From Candidatus Rifleibacteriota bacterium (lineage in GTDB: Bacteria; Muiribacteriota; Ozemobacteria; Ozemobacterales; Ozemobacteraceae), in NCBI GenBank assembly GCA_012517355.1, contig JAAYVD010000032.1, positions 1-64,000 of the forward strand: a DNA stretch of 64,000 nt, given 5' to 3'. The position numbers and the translations under genes were made by a program. The notes below the pieces were generated by a model. It searched no databases and had not been told where the DNA came from. It saw only the letters and a list, made by a program, of their open reading frames with translations. Positions 27,023 through 35,663 of the stretch are shown here, one piece after another (within the stretch, counting starts at the first letter, position 1; each line of letters begins with the position of its first letter).

Positions 27023-29380
27023 GTGGATCTGAAGTATGTAGGAAAGAACATCAAGCGCCCGGACGCGGTCAAGAAGGCGACCGGAAAGGCCATCTACCTC
27101 GACGACATCCAGCTGCCGGGCATGTTGTACGCGGCCATCCTGCGGCCCGATTTCGCGCATGCGAAGATCCTCTCGATCGACACGTCCGAAGCAGAGAAGG
27201 GCGAAGGGGTGGTGAAGGTCGTCACGGGGAAGGGGTGCGATTTCCGGTACGGCGACAACATCCGCGACCTGGTGCCGATGGCCATCGACAAGGTGCGCTA
27301 CATCGGCGAGCCGGTGGCGGCCGTCATCGCCACCAGCAAGCACCTGGCGAAACAGGCGGTGAAGAAGATCAAGGTCGAGTATGAGCCCCTTCCCGTCTAC
27401 ACCGACGCCCTCGCCGCGATGGAAAAGGGCGCGGCCCTGATCCATGAGAACAGCGGTGACTACTGGCATCTGCCGGGGCTCGGACCGAAACCGGGGACGA
27501 ACATCGCGAACCACTATTTCCTGAAAAAGGGCGACGTCGAGAAGGGGTTCGCCGAGGCCGAGATCACGGTCGAGGGCGAATTCGTCTATCCCTTCGGCTC
27601 CTGCGCGGCCATCGAGCCGCACGGGTCGATCGCCTGGTTCCACGAGGACAAGACGATCGAACTGTGGTCGTCGTCGATCTGCCCGTTCATCATCCGCGAG
27701 GAACTGGCCCGCGTCTACAAGCTGCCCGAGTCCGACGTGCGCGTCCACATCCCCGAGCTGGGCGGCTGCTTCGGATACAAGTCCGACATCACCGTCGAGC
27801 AGACGATCGCCTGGATCGCCAGCTTCGTGCCGGGCCATCCGGTCAAATGGGTCGCCAGCCGCAAAGAGGACTTTTTGAGCACCCTGCTGGGTCACGGGAT
27901 GCGCGTCAGGATGAAGGTCGGGGCGAAGAAGGACGGCAAGCTGACCGCCCTGCGCACCACCGTCTATCACTCGACCGGCGCGTATTCCGACACCGGGGTG
28001 CACGTCTCGATCGCCGCCGGCCACAACTCGGCGGGCACCTACGAGTTCCCCAACATCCACCAGGATTCCTTCCTCGTCTACACCAACACGCCGCCGGTCG
28101 GGGCGTTCCGCGGCTACGGCCACCAGGAGGGCCAGTTCGCCATCGAGCGGCTGATGGACATCCTGGCCCGCAAGCTGCAGATGACCCCCTTCGAGCTGCG
28201 GTCGAAGAACTACCTGCGGCCCGGCACCACCTCGTCCCTCGGGGAACGCATGTACGTCTCCAGCGGCGACGTGACCAAGTGCGCCGCCATCGTCCAGAAG
28301 GCGGTCTACGGGCATGAGAAACCGAAGGAGGACGACAAGTACTGGTATGGCCGTGGGTTCGCCGCCCTGACCAAGACGCCCAAGGGCGCCCCGCACTCCT
28401 CGAAGAGCTGCTATCTGAAATTCAACGGCGACGGCAGCGTCTCGATCAACATGGGCGGGGCCGAGGTCGGGCAGGGACTGCGCAACGTGGTGCGGCTGAT
28501 CGCCGCCGAGACCCTGAAGATCCCGCCGGAGCGCATCCGCGTCTACACCGAGATCGACACCCAGTTCTCGCCGTGGGAATGGCAGACGATCGGGTCGATG
28601 TTCACCCTGCAAGGCGGCGGCGCGGTGGTCAAAGCCTGCCAGCGGGCGATCGCCATGTTCAAGAAGACGGCGGCGCAGGTGCTGCGGGTGGAAGAGGAGA
28701 TGCTCGACTACGACGGCGAACACGTCTTTCTGAAGAACGACCCGGCGATGAAGATCGAGGTGCACCGCCTGACCCGCGGCTACATGTACGAGAACGGCAT
28801 GACCGCCGGCGAGGTGGTCCACACCACGTCTGACATGCGGCTGCCGCGGTATTCCGGGCCCGACCCGGCCACCGGGCAGGGGACGATGGGCGTGTCCTAC
28901 ACCTTCGGGGCGCAGGGGTGCGAGATCCGCATCGAGAAGGCGACGGGGAAGGTGATCATCGACCACTTCGCCAGCTCGTTCGACGTCGGCAGGGTGATCA
29001 GCCCCGAGCAGATCCGCGGCCAGATCGCGGGCGGCGTGATGATGGGAATCGGCGCGACCTTGTACGAGGAAGTGAAGTTTGACAAGGACGGCAAAGGGCT
29101 CAACCCCCACTATTCGAAATACCGGTTCCCCAACATCAAGGACGCGCCGAAGAAGCAGACCATCGAATGCGTCGAGACCCCCGAGGCGATCGGTCCCTAC
29201 GGGGCCCGCGGCATCGGCGAGCACCCGGTCATCGGGGTGGCCCCGTCCATCCTGAATGCCATCCAGGACGCCATCGGCGTCGAGTTCTTCGAAATCCCGG
29301 TCACCCCCGAGAAGATCCTGGCCGCCGTGGCGGCGAAGGGTTCGGGCAAACCGGGGCAGGCCGGGAAATCCGGCAAGTGA
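27023..29380 (+). CDS. xanthine-dehydrogenase-family molybdopterin-binding subunit
   Basis: The 785-residue large subunit of a molybdenum hydroxylase. The N-terminal a/b hammerhead is seen in KATGKAIYLDDIQLPGMLYAAILRP. Moco-site segments are GGCFGYKSD, GAFRGYGHQEGQ, GGAEVGQGLRN and GARGIGEHPV, the last holding the catalytic glutamate. The frame is open for over 1 kb upstream, but GTG 27023 with GGAGGAG 6 bp before it gives the family N-terminus. The 2Fe-2S subunit follows. No FAD-binding subunit gene is adjacent, so the electron acceptor may be a ferredoxin or a separately encoded flavoprotein. With a deaminase-like gene downstream, a purine or pyrimidine substrate is plausible; aldehyde oxidation is an alternative. 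Confidence 0.88.
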   Translation: MDLKYVGKNIKRPDAVKKATGKAIYLDDIQLPGMLYAAILRPDFAHAKILSIDTSEAEKGEGVVKVVTGKGCDFRYGDNIRDLVPMAIDKVRYIGEPVAAVIATSKHLAKQAVKKIKVEYEPLPVYTDALAAMEKGAALIHENSGDYWHLPGLGPKPGTNIANHYFLKKGDVEKGFAEAEITVEGEFVYPFGSCAAIEPHGSIAWFHEDKTIELWSSSICPFIIREELARVYKLPESDVRVHIPELGGCFGYKSDITVEQTIAWIASFVPGHPVKWVASRKEDFLSTLLGHGMRVRMKVGAKKDGKLTALRTTVYHSTGAYSDTGVHVSIAAGHNSAGTYEFPNIHQDSFLVYTNTPPVGAFRGYGHQEGQFAIERLMDILARKLQMTPFELRSKNYLRPGTTSSLGERMYVSSGDVTKCAAIVQKAVYGHEKPKEDDKYWYGRGFAALTKTPKGAPHSSKSCYLKFNGDGSVSINMGGAEVGQGLRNVVRLIAAETLKIPPERIRVYTEIDTQFSPWEWQTIGSMFTLQGGGAVVKACQRAIAMFKKTAAQVLRVEEEMLDYDGEHVFLKNDPAMKIEVHRLTRGYMYENGMTAGEVVHTTSDMRLPRYSGPDPATGQGTMGVSYTFGAQGCEIRIEKATGKVIIDHFASSFDVGRVISPEQIRGQIAGGVMMGIGATLYEEVKFDKDGKGLNPHYSKYRFPNIKDAPKKQTIECVETPEAIGPYGARGIGEHPVIGVAPSILNAIQDAIGVEFFEIPVTPEKILAAVAAKGSGKPGQAGKSGK

Positions 29381-29410
29381 GCAGCCTGCGAGGCGAAAGA
29401 GACGAACATC

Positions 29411-29905
29411 ATGGCTGAAACGATCACGTTCAAGGTCAATGGCGAGACGAAGACGGTGTCCCTCGAGGGGCACGAGAAGCTTTTGGAGATCCTGCGCGAC
29501 AAGCTGTCGTTGACGGGGACGAAGTGCGGCTGCGACGACGCGTCGTGCGGGGCCTGCACGGTGGTGGTCAACGGCGAGGCGAAGAAGAGCTGCGTCTTCC
29601 CGCAGGCGAAACTGGCGGGGGCCGAGGTGACGACCATCGAGGGGCTGGCCGGCAAGGCCGGGGAGCTGCATCCGATCCAGCAGGCGATGATCGACGGCGG
29701 GGCGGTGCAGTGCGGCTACTGCATTCCCGGCATCGTCATGGAGCTGCACGGGTTGTTCTCGAAGAACCCTGACGCCGGCCACGACGAGATCACCGAGGCC
29801 CTGTCGCGGCACTTCTGCCGCTGCACGGGGTACGAGGCGATCATGGCCAGCGCCCTGCTGGCGCAGAAGTACCTGAAGGAAGGCAAGGGCGGGAAGAAGT
29901 CGTAG
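29411..29905 (+). CDS. 2Fe-2S subunit of xanthine-dehydrogenase-family enzyme
   Basis: The 164-residue protein has an N-terminal plant-type 2Fe-2S domain (GTKCGCDDASCGACTVVVNG and a later SC) and a C-terminal four-helix 2Fe-2S domain (QCGYC and FCRCTGYE). This is the CoxS/XdhC-like small subunit passing electrons from the Mo centre. The segment KCGC has one more cysteine than the usual K-x-G-C. It starts 30 bp after the large subunit in the same direction, so the two form one operon. Confidence 0.93.
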   Translation: MAETITFKVNGETKTVSLEGHEKLLEILRDKLSLTGTKCGCDDASCGACTVVVNGEAKKSCVFPQAKLAGAEVTTIEGLAGKAGELHPIQQAMIDGGAVQCGYCIPGIVMELHGLFSKNPDAGHDEITEALSRHFCRCTGYEAIMASALLAQKYLKEGKGGKKS

Positions 29906-29964
29906 ACGAAAGATCCCCGGTGGTCGACGGCCCGAGGCCAGGCTGGATCACGGCGGAAAAGATT

Positions 29965-30045
29965 CACACAGATGAACACCGGGGAACACAGGTAACCCAG
30001 GTAACCAAGATAACCAAGATAACCAAGATTACCCAGATACCAGAG
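29965..30045. repeat. 9-bp microsatellite-like repeat in a 322-bp intergenic region
   Basis: From 29992 the sequence runs in 9-bp units close to GTAACCAAG / ATAACCAAG (six units to 30045), preceded by ACACAGATGAACACCG in the same period. The rest of 29906-30227 shows no gene, and the downstream amidohydrolase begins with its own GGAGG. Confidence 0.7.
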
Positions 30046-30227
30046 ATGCATTCAGATCCATGCGGAAGCAGGGAAGCCGCCGGACCGGTCTCCCAGGGAA
30101 TTCCAGGGGCCGGCAGGCGGGATGGTCGCCCGTGAAGTGACCCCAGACCAGCTGCCGGCCGAGTCGGCGAGAGGCCGGGGGGCGCGGCGGCAGGTTCCGA
30201 AGACATCAACCAAACAGGAGGAAGGAC

Positions 30228-31448
30228 GTGGATTTCGATCTCATCATCACCAACGCGCAGTTGCGCCGCAAAGAGGGGAAGTTCGACATCGCCATCGACA
30301 AGGGTGTCATCAAGAAGATCGAGAAGAAGATCGCCGGCAAGGCGAAGAAGACGATCGATGCCGGGGGCCGGCTGGTCACCGAGTCGTTCGTCAACACCCA
30401 CCTGCACCTGTGCAAGGTGTACACGCTGCAGATGCTCGATTCGAAGGCCCTGACCTCATACCATGGCTCGAACATGGGGGCGGCGATGACCGCCATCGAG
30501 CTGGCGGCGCGGGTCAAGGAGCACTACGACGAGAAATGGATCATCAAGAACGTCCGCAAGGCCCTCAAGTCGGCCGCCCTGTATGGCAACACCCACATCC
30601 GCGCCTTCGCGGACGTCGATTCGAAGGCGAAGCTGATCGGGCTGAAGGCGCTGCTGAAGGCGCGGGACGAGTTCAAGGGCATCGTCGACGTGCAGGTCGT
30701 GGCCTTCCCCCAGGACGGCGTGGTGCGTGAGCCCGGCACCGTCGACCTGATCAAGAAGTCCATGGACCTCGGGGCCGACGTGGTGGGCGGCATTCCCTGG
30801 ATCGAGTACACCGACGCCGACTCGAAGAAGCACGTCGACGAGATGTGCAACATCGCGAAGAAGTACGACACCGACGTGTCGATGCTGGTTGACGACGCGG
30901 GCGACGCCGGGCTGCGCACGCTCGAGATGCTGGCGGTCAAGATGCTGGAGCAGGGCCGCATCGGCCGCGCGCTGGCGCACCATGCCCGCGCCATGGCGTT
31001 GTATCCCGAGCCGTACTTCCGCAAGATCTCGGCCCTGCTGAAGAAGGCGGGGATGGGCGTGGTCAGCGACCCGCACACCGGCCCGCTGCACGCGAAGGTG
31101 AAGGAGCTGCTGGCCGAGGGCAACCTGGTGATGCTGGGCCAGGACGACATCGCCGACGCCTACTACCCCTTCGGGCGCAACAACATGCTCGAGGTGGCCT
31201 TTTTGAACGTGCACCTGCTGTGGATGACCACCTTCCCCGAGATGGAGACGATCTACGACATGATCACCGTCAACCCGGGCAAGGCGATCAACCTGAAGAA
31301 CTTCGAGCTGAAGCCGGGCGCCCCGGCGCACCTGGTCGTGCTGAACGAGAAGTCGGTCTACGAGGCGATCTGGAACCACCAACCGCCTCTGCACGTCATC
31401 AGCCACGGCAAGCTCATCGACAAGGACGCGATGCAGGCCGCCGACTGA
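30228..31448 (+). CDS. amidohydrolase, cytosine-deaminase-like
   Basis: The 406-residue metal-dependent hydrolase has the N- and C-terminal composite beta domain (DLIITNAQL; APAHLVVLNEKSVYEAIW). The metal ligands of the TIM barrel include NTHLHLCK and further His/Asp in GNTHIRAFADVD, VVSDPHTG and MLGQDDIADAYYPFGRNNML. The last segment resembles the cytosine deaminase / N-isopropylammelide hydrolase branch. Probable reaction: deamination of a pyrimidine, purine or triazine-like ring amine. AGGAGG precedes the start. It follows the molybdenum hydroxylase genes, which supports a nucleobase-degrading pathway; the exact substrate is not readable. Confidence 0.8.
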   Translation: MDFDLIITNAQLRRKEGKFDIAIDKGVIKKIEKKIAGKAKKTIDAGGRLVTESFVNTHLHLCKVYTLQMLDSKALTSYHGSNMGAAMTAIELAARVKEHYDEKWIIKNVRKALKSAALYGNTHIRAFADVDSKAKLIGLKALLKARDEFKGIVDVQVVAFPQDGVVREPGTVDLIKKSMDLGADVVGGIPWIEYTDADSKKHVDEMCNIAKKYDTDVSMLVDDAGDAGLRTLEMLAVKMLEQGRIGRALAHHARAMALYPEPYFRKISALLKKAGMGVVSDPHTGPLHAKVKELLAEGNLVMLGQDDIADAYYPFGRNNMLEVAFLNVHLLWMTTFPEMETIYDMITVNPGKAINLKNFELKPGAPAHLVVLNEKSVYEAIWNHQPPLHVISHGKLIDKDAMQAAD

Positions 31449-31494
31449 CCGGAACGGGAGGGATCCCGGAGGGCCATGAACGAACACGGGTGAT

Positions 31495-31522
31495 GCAGGG
31501 GCGGGTCGCGACCCGCCCCTGC
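31495..31522. terminator. 28-bp perfect palindrome after the amidohydrolase gene
   Basis: The 14 bases 31495-31508 are the exact reverse complement of 31509-31522. In RNA this would be a very stable GC stem with almost no loop. It is 46 bp after the amidohydrolase stop and 12 bp before the left end of the IS element. No T-run follows, so termination is inferred. Confidence 0.6.
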
Positions 31523-31534
31523 TGACAATCCTCG

Positions 31535-32652
31535 TATCTGCTTGCATAAATATTGATATTTATGGTGGCATTATGCATGAGCAAGATCGCACCCGAAATT
31601 ATCCTGTCCAACCGCGAGCGGAGGATCCTTCAGGACTATCAAAGTGCCGGCAAGACCGAGCAGAGGCTTGTCCGTCGCAGCAAGATTGTCCTCCTTGCCG
31701 CCAAGGGGCTGATGAATCAGGAAATCGCCCAGCAACTGGAAATTGGCGAGCCCCAAGTCTCTCGCTGGCGCACTCGCTTTAGTGAGGGTCGCCTCTCTGC
31801 CTTGTTCGATCGCCCCCGACCGGGGAAACCCGAGACTTACGACGCCCTGACGGAGAAGCGGGTCCTTCAGATGCTTGACGGCCCTCCGCCCAGTGGTATG
31901 GCTACATGGTCTGGGTCCACGCTGGCGAGGGCCCTCGGAGATGTCTCCGACGACCAAGTTTGGAGGATTCTACGTAGGCATAAGATCAGTCTGCAGCGCC
32001 GAAGGTCCTGGTGCATCAGCACTGATCCTCAGTTTGCCCCCAAAGCCGCCGACATTGTTGGGCTGTATCTGGCTCCGCCCACAAACGCTGTCGTGATTTG
32101 CGTCGACGAGAAGCCCCGCATTCAAGCGGTGGAGCGCGCGCAGGGTTACCTCCGCCTGCCGAACGGGCGAGCTCTGACCGGGCGAAGCCATGAGTATGCG
32201 CGGCATGGGACAACGACCTTGTTTGCTGCGCTGAACGTGGCAACCGGGGAGGTCACGGGGGGGGGCATTATCAGCGGCGCCGCCGCGTTGACTTCCTCGA
32301 TTTCATGAATGGGGTTGTCGCCGACTGCGAGGGGAAGGAGATTCACGTCATCCTTGACAGCCTGACCACCCACAAGCCAAAGCGGGATATGTGACTGGCC
32401 AGAAGGAAGAACGTCCACTTCCATTTCACCCCCACCCATGCCTCTTGGCTGAACCAAATCGAAGTCTGGTTCAGCATTTTGACCCGCCAGGCCCTCAGTG
32501 CCGCAAATTTCGAGTCCGTGGCTCAGCTTCAGCAAGCGATCGAGGCTTTCATCGCAGCCTACAACCAGACGGCTGCTCCGTTTGAGTGGACCAAGGCTGA
32601 AGTTCACCAAAAAAACCCAAAGAATAAATTCGCTGAATTATGCAAGTAGATA
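31535..32652 (+). mobile_element. IS630-family insertion sequence, defective
   Basis: Inverted terminal repeats TATCTGCTTGCATAA (31535-31549) and TTATGCAAGTAGATA (32638-32652) match with a single mismatch, and both ends are TA, the known IS630/Tc1-mariner target dinucleotide. The 1118-bp element is visibly less GC-rich than its neighbours, suggesting fairly recent arrival. It encodes one transposase gene carrying two inactivating changes. Confidence 0.88.
31577..32649 (+). pseudogene. IS630-type transposase, frameshifted and with a nonsense codon
   Basis: The first frame (from ATG 31577, or 31553) gives a helix-turn-helix/Homeodomain-like N-terminus (GLMNQEIAQQLEIGEPQVSRW) and CVDEKPRIQAVER with the first catalytic Asp. 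It fails after a G9 run at 32257-32265. Shifting frame restores VDFLDFMNGVV, VILDSLTTHKP (second Asp) and LNQIEVWFSIL (catalytic Glu), but an in-frame TGA follows KRDM, where IS630 proteins usually have an amino acid such as Trp. IS630 elements may use programmed frameshifting, so the G9 slip alone would not kill it; the TGA does. Confidence 0.85.
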
Positions 32653-32829
32653 CTAGTGGGATCCCGACTTGAACGGGGGGTGGAATGGCCCTGCGGTACC
32701 CCTCCCTGCCGTTCGGGTTGGGAAGCCCGGCGGGGCTGAGGTCGCGGGGGAGCGCAGCAAAGGGGGGGGAGAAATCCGGGGACGGTTCCAGGCTCCCCTA
32801 TCGCCCTCTTGATGGCTTCTCCGGCCCTT
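32653..32829. other. spacer between IS element and subtilase gene
   Basis: No gene or clear terminator is seen. G-rich stretches around 32676-32685 and 32760-32772 are the only notable composition. Confidence 0.4.
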
Positions 32830-33942
32830 TCAGTCCTTTCCCGGTTCCTGGATCTTTTGGATGAATCCTCCGGGGTTGACGATGACCCCCCCGTTGAACG
32901 GGGTCCCGGTACCGCGGAGAAGCCTGAACACATCTTCCTCGGACAAATCGGGAGCGATCTGGAATCCCAGGGCAATGACCCCGGCCAGGTAGGGAGCCCC
33001 CCAACTCAACCCCCCCTTTGCCCCGAAAGTGAACTCCTTTTCTCCGGCGAAACTGGCTACCGTGCGGTTGTCGATGGGAACATACAAAAGCCCAGCCGGC
33101 AACTCCGCCCGCCGGCCCTTCGCGAAACAACAGATCTCGAAGTTCGATGGGTCATCGGCATCCTTGTACAGCGGACATCCCACCCCGAAGATGTCTCTGG
33201 CGCAATGGATGACGATCAACCCGCTCCGCCGGGCTTCCTCCAGGGTCCTCTTCCATTCCTCGAGATTCTGGAAATCCTGATTGAAGCCGATGGAGACGCT
33301 GACCACCCTGATTCGCGCCGTTGGCTCCTTCCCCGTGTTGAACGCCAGGATCCGCCGCAGGGCGGCGGTTCTTGGCGCGTAATCGCGCTTCCAGCTGGGT
33401 TCGGCGAAAAAAAACAGGGATGCTCCGGGAGCCGTCCCGCATGTTTCCCCGACCAGCAGGCTGGAGACGGCCGCGCCGTGCATTTGTGGTCCGACCCCCT
33501 CGCAGTCGATGGGGACGTAGGTGGCGATCTTGCCTTTGTACTCCTCGTGCTCCAGCAGTAAGGGTTGGTCGATGATGGCGACGTTCACGCCCTTGCCGGT
33601 AATCCCCTGCCGGTGCAGGGCCCGGATCCCCAGGCCCGGATTCCGACACATGTCCAGAAGTTCCCGGGGATTGAACCGCTCCGGCAGTTTTTCTCTTGGG
33701 GGCCATATGGTCAGTGTATCGAATTCAGATTTCAGCAGAACGGCATGCTTGTCCCGGAAATCCGCATCCGCGATGCTCCATTTCTTCATTTGCAGGATGA
33801 CTCCCCGCAAATCGGCATACTCCTTCAGATCGTGGAAATCCGGTTTTCCCTGGACCCCTTCGGCAAAACCCGGGTGGGATCTCCATGCCAGGACCGCCGA
33901 CAACACGAGGCACAGGGAAAAAGAAAGGAATCTCCTGTTCAA
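32830..33942 (-). CDS. secreted subtilisin-like (S8) serine protease, divergent
   Basis: Taking TTG 33942, which has GGGGAGAG 7 bp upstream and gives a proper signal peptide (NRRFLSFSLCLVLSAVLA), the product has 370 residues. The catalytic triad is recognisable: D126 in VAIIDQPLL, H156 in QMHGAAVSSLLVG and S314 in GLSWGAPYLAGVIAL. The usual G-T-S-M-A-A-P is altered to G-L-S-W-G-A-P, and the oxyanion Asn motif is not obvious. A longer frame from GTG 34092 exists but has no ribosome site. It is placed beside an IS element and co-directional with nothing close. It is probably exported; the substrate is unknown. Confidence 0.75.
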   Translation of the reverse strand: MNRRFLSFSLCLVLSAVLAWRSHPGFAEGVQGKPDFHDLKEYADLRGVILQMKKWSIADADFRDKHAVLLKSEFDTLTIWPPREKLPERFNPRELLDMCRNPGLGIRALHRQGITGKGVNVAIIDQPLLLEHEEYKGKIATYVPIDCEGVGPQMHGAAVSSLLVGETCGTAPGASLFFFAEPSWKRDYAPRTAALRRILAFNTGKEPTARIRVVSVSIGFNQDFQNLEEWKRTLEEARRSGLIVIHCARDIFGVGCPLYKDADDPSNFEICCFAKGRRAELPAGLLYVPIDNRTVASFAGEKEFTFGAKGGLSWGAPYLAGVIALGFQIAPDLSEEDVFRLLRGTGTPFNGGVIVNPGGFIQKIQEPGKD

Positions 33943-34160
33943 CCGCGCTCTCCCCGCCAGAACCTTGATGCCAAAACCGTGGCTCCAGCCGGCGACGGAC
34001 GGCCGGAGTCCTCTGAAGGTGAGCCCGTGGTACATTGCGAATCCAAGTTTTCCCGATGGCGCATTCCATTCCGATAGCACAAAACCCACCACCGGGCAAA
34101 CCGGGAGGTGAAAGGGGAATGATTGTCACGAAGGGACAAGAAGGGCCACGGATGAAGCAA

Positions 34161-34186
34161 ACCGGGGCGGGAGGACCCGCCCCGGT
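34161..34186. terminator. 11-bp perfect hairpin downstream of the phosphorylase gene
   Basis: ACCGGGGCGGG (34161-34171) pairs with CCCGCCCCGGT (34176-34186), loop AGGA. It lies between the minus-strand phosphorylase (stop near 34227) and the subtilase gene. On the minus strand it is followed by TTTGC only, so it is a weak-U intrinsic terminator at best. Confidence 0.6.
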
Positions 34187-34226
34187 CTGACAACGGTGGG
34201 GCCGGCGTTGGCGCGGCCGGCCCGGG

Positions 34227-35027
34227 CTACTTCTTCCCGCGCTTCGGCTTGGCGGCGGCGGTGTCCTGGGCGTGGAGGATCTTGATCGCCTCGACGGCGG
34301 TCTTGATGGCTTCCTCGACGCCGACCTTGGCGACGATGGGGGCGTCGTCGTAGGTCAGGCCGATGATGGCCAGGACCTCGCCGGCGCGCACCTTGCGGAT
34401 CGAGGAGACGACGAACAGGGCGGCCGATTCCATCGAGGTGGAGAGCACGTTGGAGCGGTACCAGGCGTTCCACTTCATGATGTTCTCTTCGGCGATGGGC
34501 AGGTCTTCCTCGCCTTCGATGAAGAAGGCGTCCTTGCAGTGGCCGATGCCGCAGTGGTGCCGCAGACCAAGCTTCTTCGCCCCTTCGCGCAGGGCGAGGG
34601 TGACGTCGAGGTCGGCGACGGCGGGGTAGCTGAGGGGGACGTACTGGCGGGTGGTGCCTTCCTCGCGGACGGCGGCGGTGGTGATGCAGACGTCGCCGAG
34701 CTTGACCTCGCGCTGGAGGGCGCCGGCGGTGCCGACGCGGATGAAGGTGTCGGCGCCGAGCTTGATCAGTTCCTCGACGGCGATGGCGGTGGAGGGGCAG
34801 CCGATGCCGGTGGAGGTGCAGGAGACCTTGATGCCGTCGATGAGGCCGGTGTAGGTGCGGTATTCGCGGTTGAAGGTGATTTCCTTGGCGGAGTCGAAGA
34901 AGGCGGCGATCTTGGGCACGCGGCCCGGGTCGCCCGGCAGGATGACGTAGCGGCCGACGTCGCCCTTCTTCATGTTGATGTGGTACTGGACGCCCTCTTT
35001 CTCCTTGGACGCCGCGTGCTTGGCCAT
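34227..35027 (-). CDS. nucleoside phosphorylase, uridine-phosphorylase-like
   Basis: The 266-residue PNP/UDP family 1 protein has PGDPGRVPKIA (phosphate site), CTSTGIGCPSTAIAVEEL, RVGTAGALQ and STSMESAALFVV, which holds the ribose-binding Met-Glu. It would split uridine (or a purine nucleoside) with phosphate into base and ribose-1-phosphate. ATG 35027 is preceded by GGGGAGGAAA; earlier in-frame codons have no ribosome site. An upstream TTGACA promoter supports independent transcription. With the molybdenum hydroxylase and the deaminase-like gene nearby it fits nucleoside breakdown. The base specificity cannot be decided. Confidence 0.85.
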   Translation of the reverse strand: MAKHAASKEKEGVQYHINMKKGDVGRYVILPGDPGRVPKIAAFFDSAKEITFNREYRTYTGLIDGIKVSCTSTGIGCPSTAIAVEELIKLGADTFIRVGTAGALQREVKLGDVCITTAAVREEGTTRQYVPLSYPAVADLDVTLALREGAKKLGLRHHCGIGHCKDAFFIEGEEDLPIAEENIMKWNAWYRSNVLSTSMESAALFVVSSIRKVRAGEVLAIIGLTYDDAPIVAKVGVEEAIKTAVEAIKILHAQDTAAAKPKRGKK

Positions 35028-35073
35028 GGGTTTCCTCCCCTTGATGGAATTGGTGCGGACGTGGAACGAGGCC

Positions 35074-35102
35074 ATTCTGCCCGGGGCGGCGGAGGATGTC
35101 AA
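35074..35102 (-). promoter_or_regulatory. sigma-70-type promoter of the phosphorylase gene
   Basis: Minus strand: TTGACA (35102-35097), a 17-bp spacer and CAGAAT (35079-35074), about 46 bp before ATG 35027. Confidence 0.7.
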
Positions 35103-35206
35103 GAAGGCGTGGCGGGAATGCCGCTCCTGCACGGGGTGGGTGGTCGCGGTTGCGGTGAGAACGGGCTGCGGCAGGAATGCCGCTCCTGAGCCGGGGAAGA
35201 GAAGAA

Positions 35207-35227
35207 GGGGCCGGAAACACCGGCCCC
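35207..35227 (-). terminator. intrinsic terminator after rpsI
   Basis: GGGGCCGG (35207-35214) pairs with CCGGCCCC (35220-35227). Read on the minus strand, the stem is followed by TTCTTCTCTTCC, a broken U-rich tract. It closes the truA-rplM-rpsI unit. Confidence 0.65.
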
Positions 35228-35253
35228 CTCGGGGATGCGGACGGGGTGAAGGA

Positions 35254-35646
35254 CTAGCGCTTGGAGAACTGCGGCCGCTTGCGGGCTTTCTTCAGGCCGT
35301 ATTTCTTGCGTTCCTTCATGCGCGGGTCGCGGGTCAACAACCCGTTCTTGCGCAGCAGGGAGCGGAACTCCTCGTTGAACTTGACCAGGGCGCGGGCGAT
35401 GCCGTGCCGGAAGGCTCCGGCCTGGCCGGTGCTGCCGCCGCCGGCGATGTTGGCGAGGACGTCGAACTTGCCGACGGTCTCGGTGACGGTCAGGGGCTGC
35501 AGGATGATCTTGCGGGTCAGCGGGATGGGGAAATACTCGTCGAAGGGGCGCTGGTTGACGAGGATCTTCCCGTCACCCTTGAGGATGCGGACGCGGGCGG
35601 TGCTGGCCTTGCGGCGGCCGGTGCCCCAAAACATGGCTTCTGGCAT
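35254..35646 (-). CDS. rpsI: 30S ribosomal protein S9
   Basis: This 130-residue S9 has the family landmarks [33 protein letters not shown] and [24 protein letters not shown], ending in the conserved basic C-terminal tail that reaches the P-site tRNA. CAGGAGGAG precedes ATG 35646. It lies 17 bp after rplM, the near-universal L13-S9 pair. Confidence 0.98.
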   Translation of the reverse strand: MPEAMFWGTGRRKASTARVRILKGDGKILVNQRPFDEYFPIPLTRKIILQPLTVTETVGKFDVLANIAGGGSTGQAGAFRHGIARALVKFNEEFRSLLRKNGLLTRDPRMKERKKYGLKKARKRPQFSKR

Positions 35647-35663
35647 GGATCAGTCTCCTCCTG

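Noticed and set aside
26882-29812. Minus-strand 976-codon frame opposite the molybdenum hydroxylase genes
   Set aside because: Antisense shadow; the plus-strand proteins carry diagnostic cofactor motifs.
29716-30051. Minus-strand frame encoding a YLG-repeat peptide
   Set aside because: It is the translation of the 9-bp microsatellite and then antisense of the 2Fe-2S subunit gene; no ribosome site.
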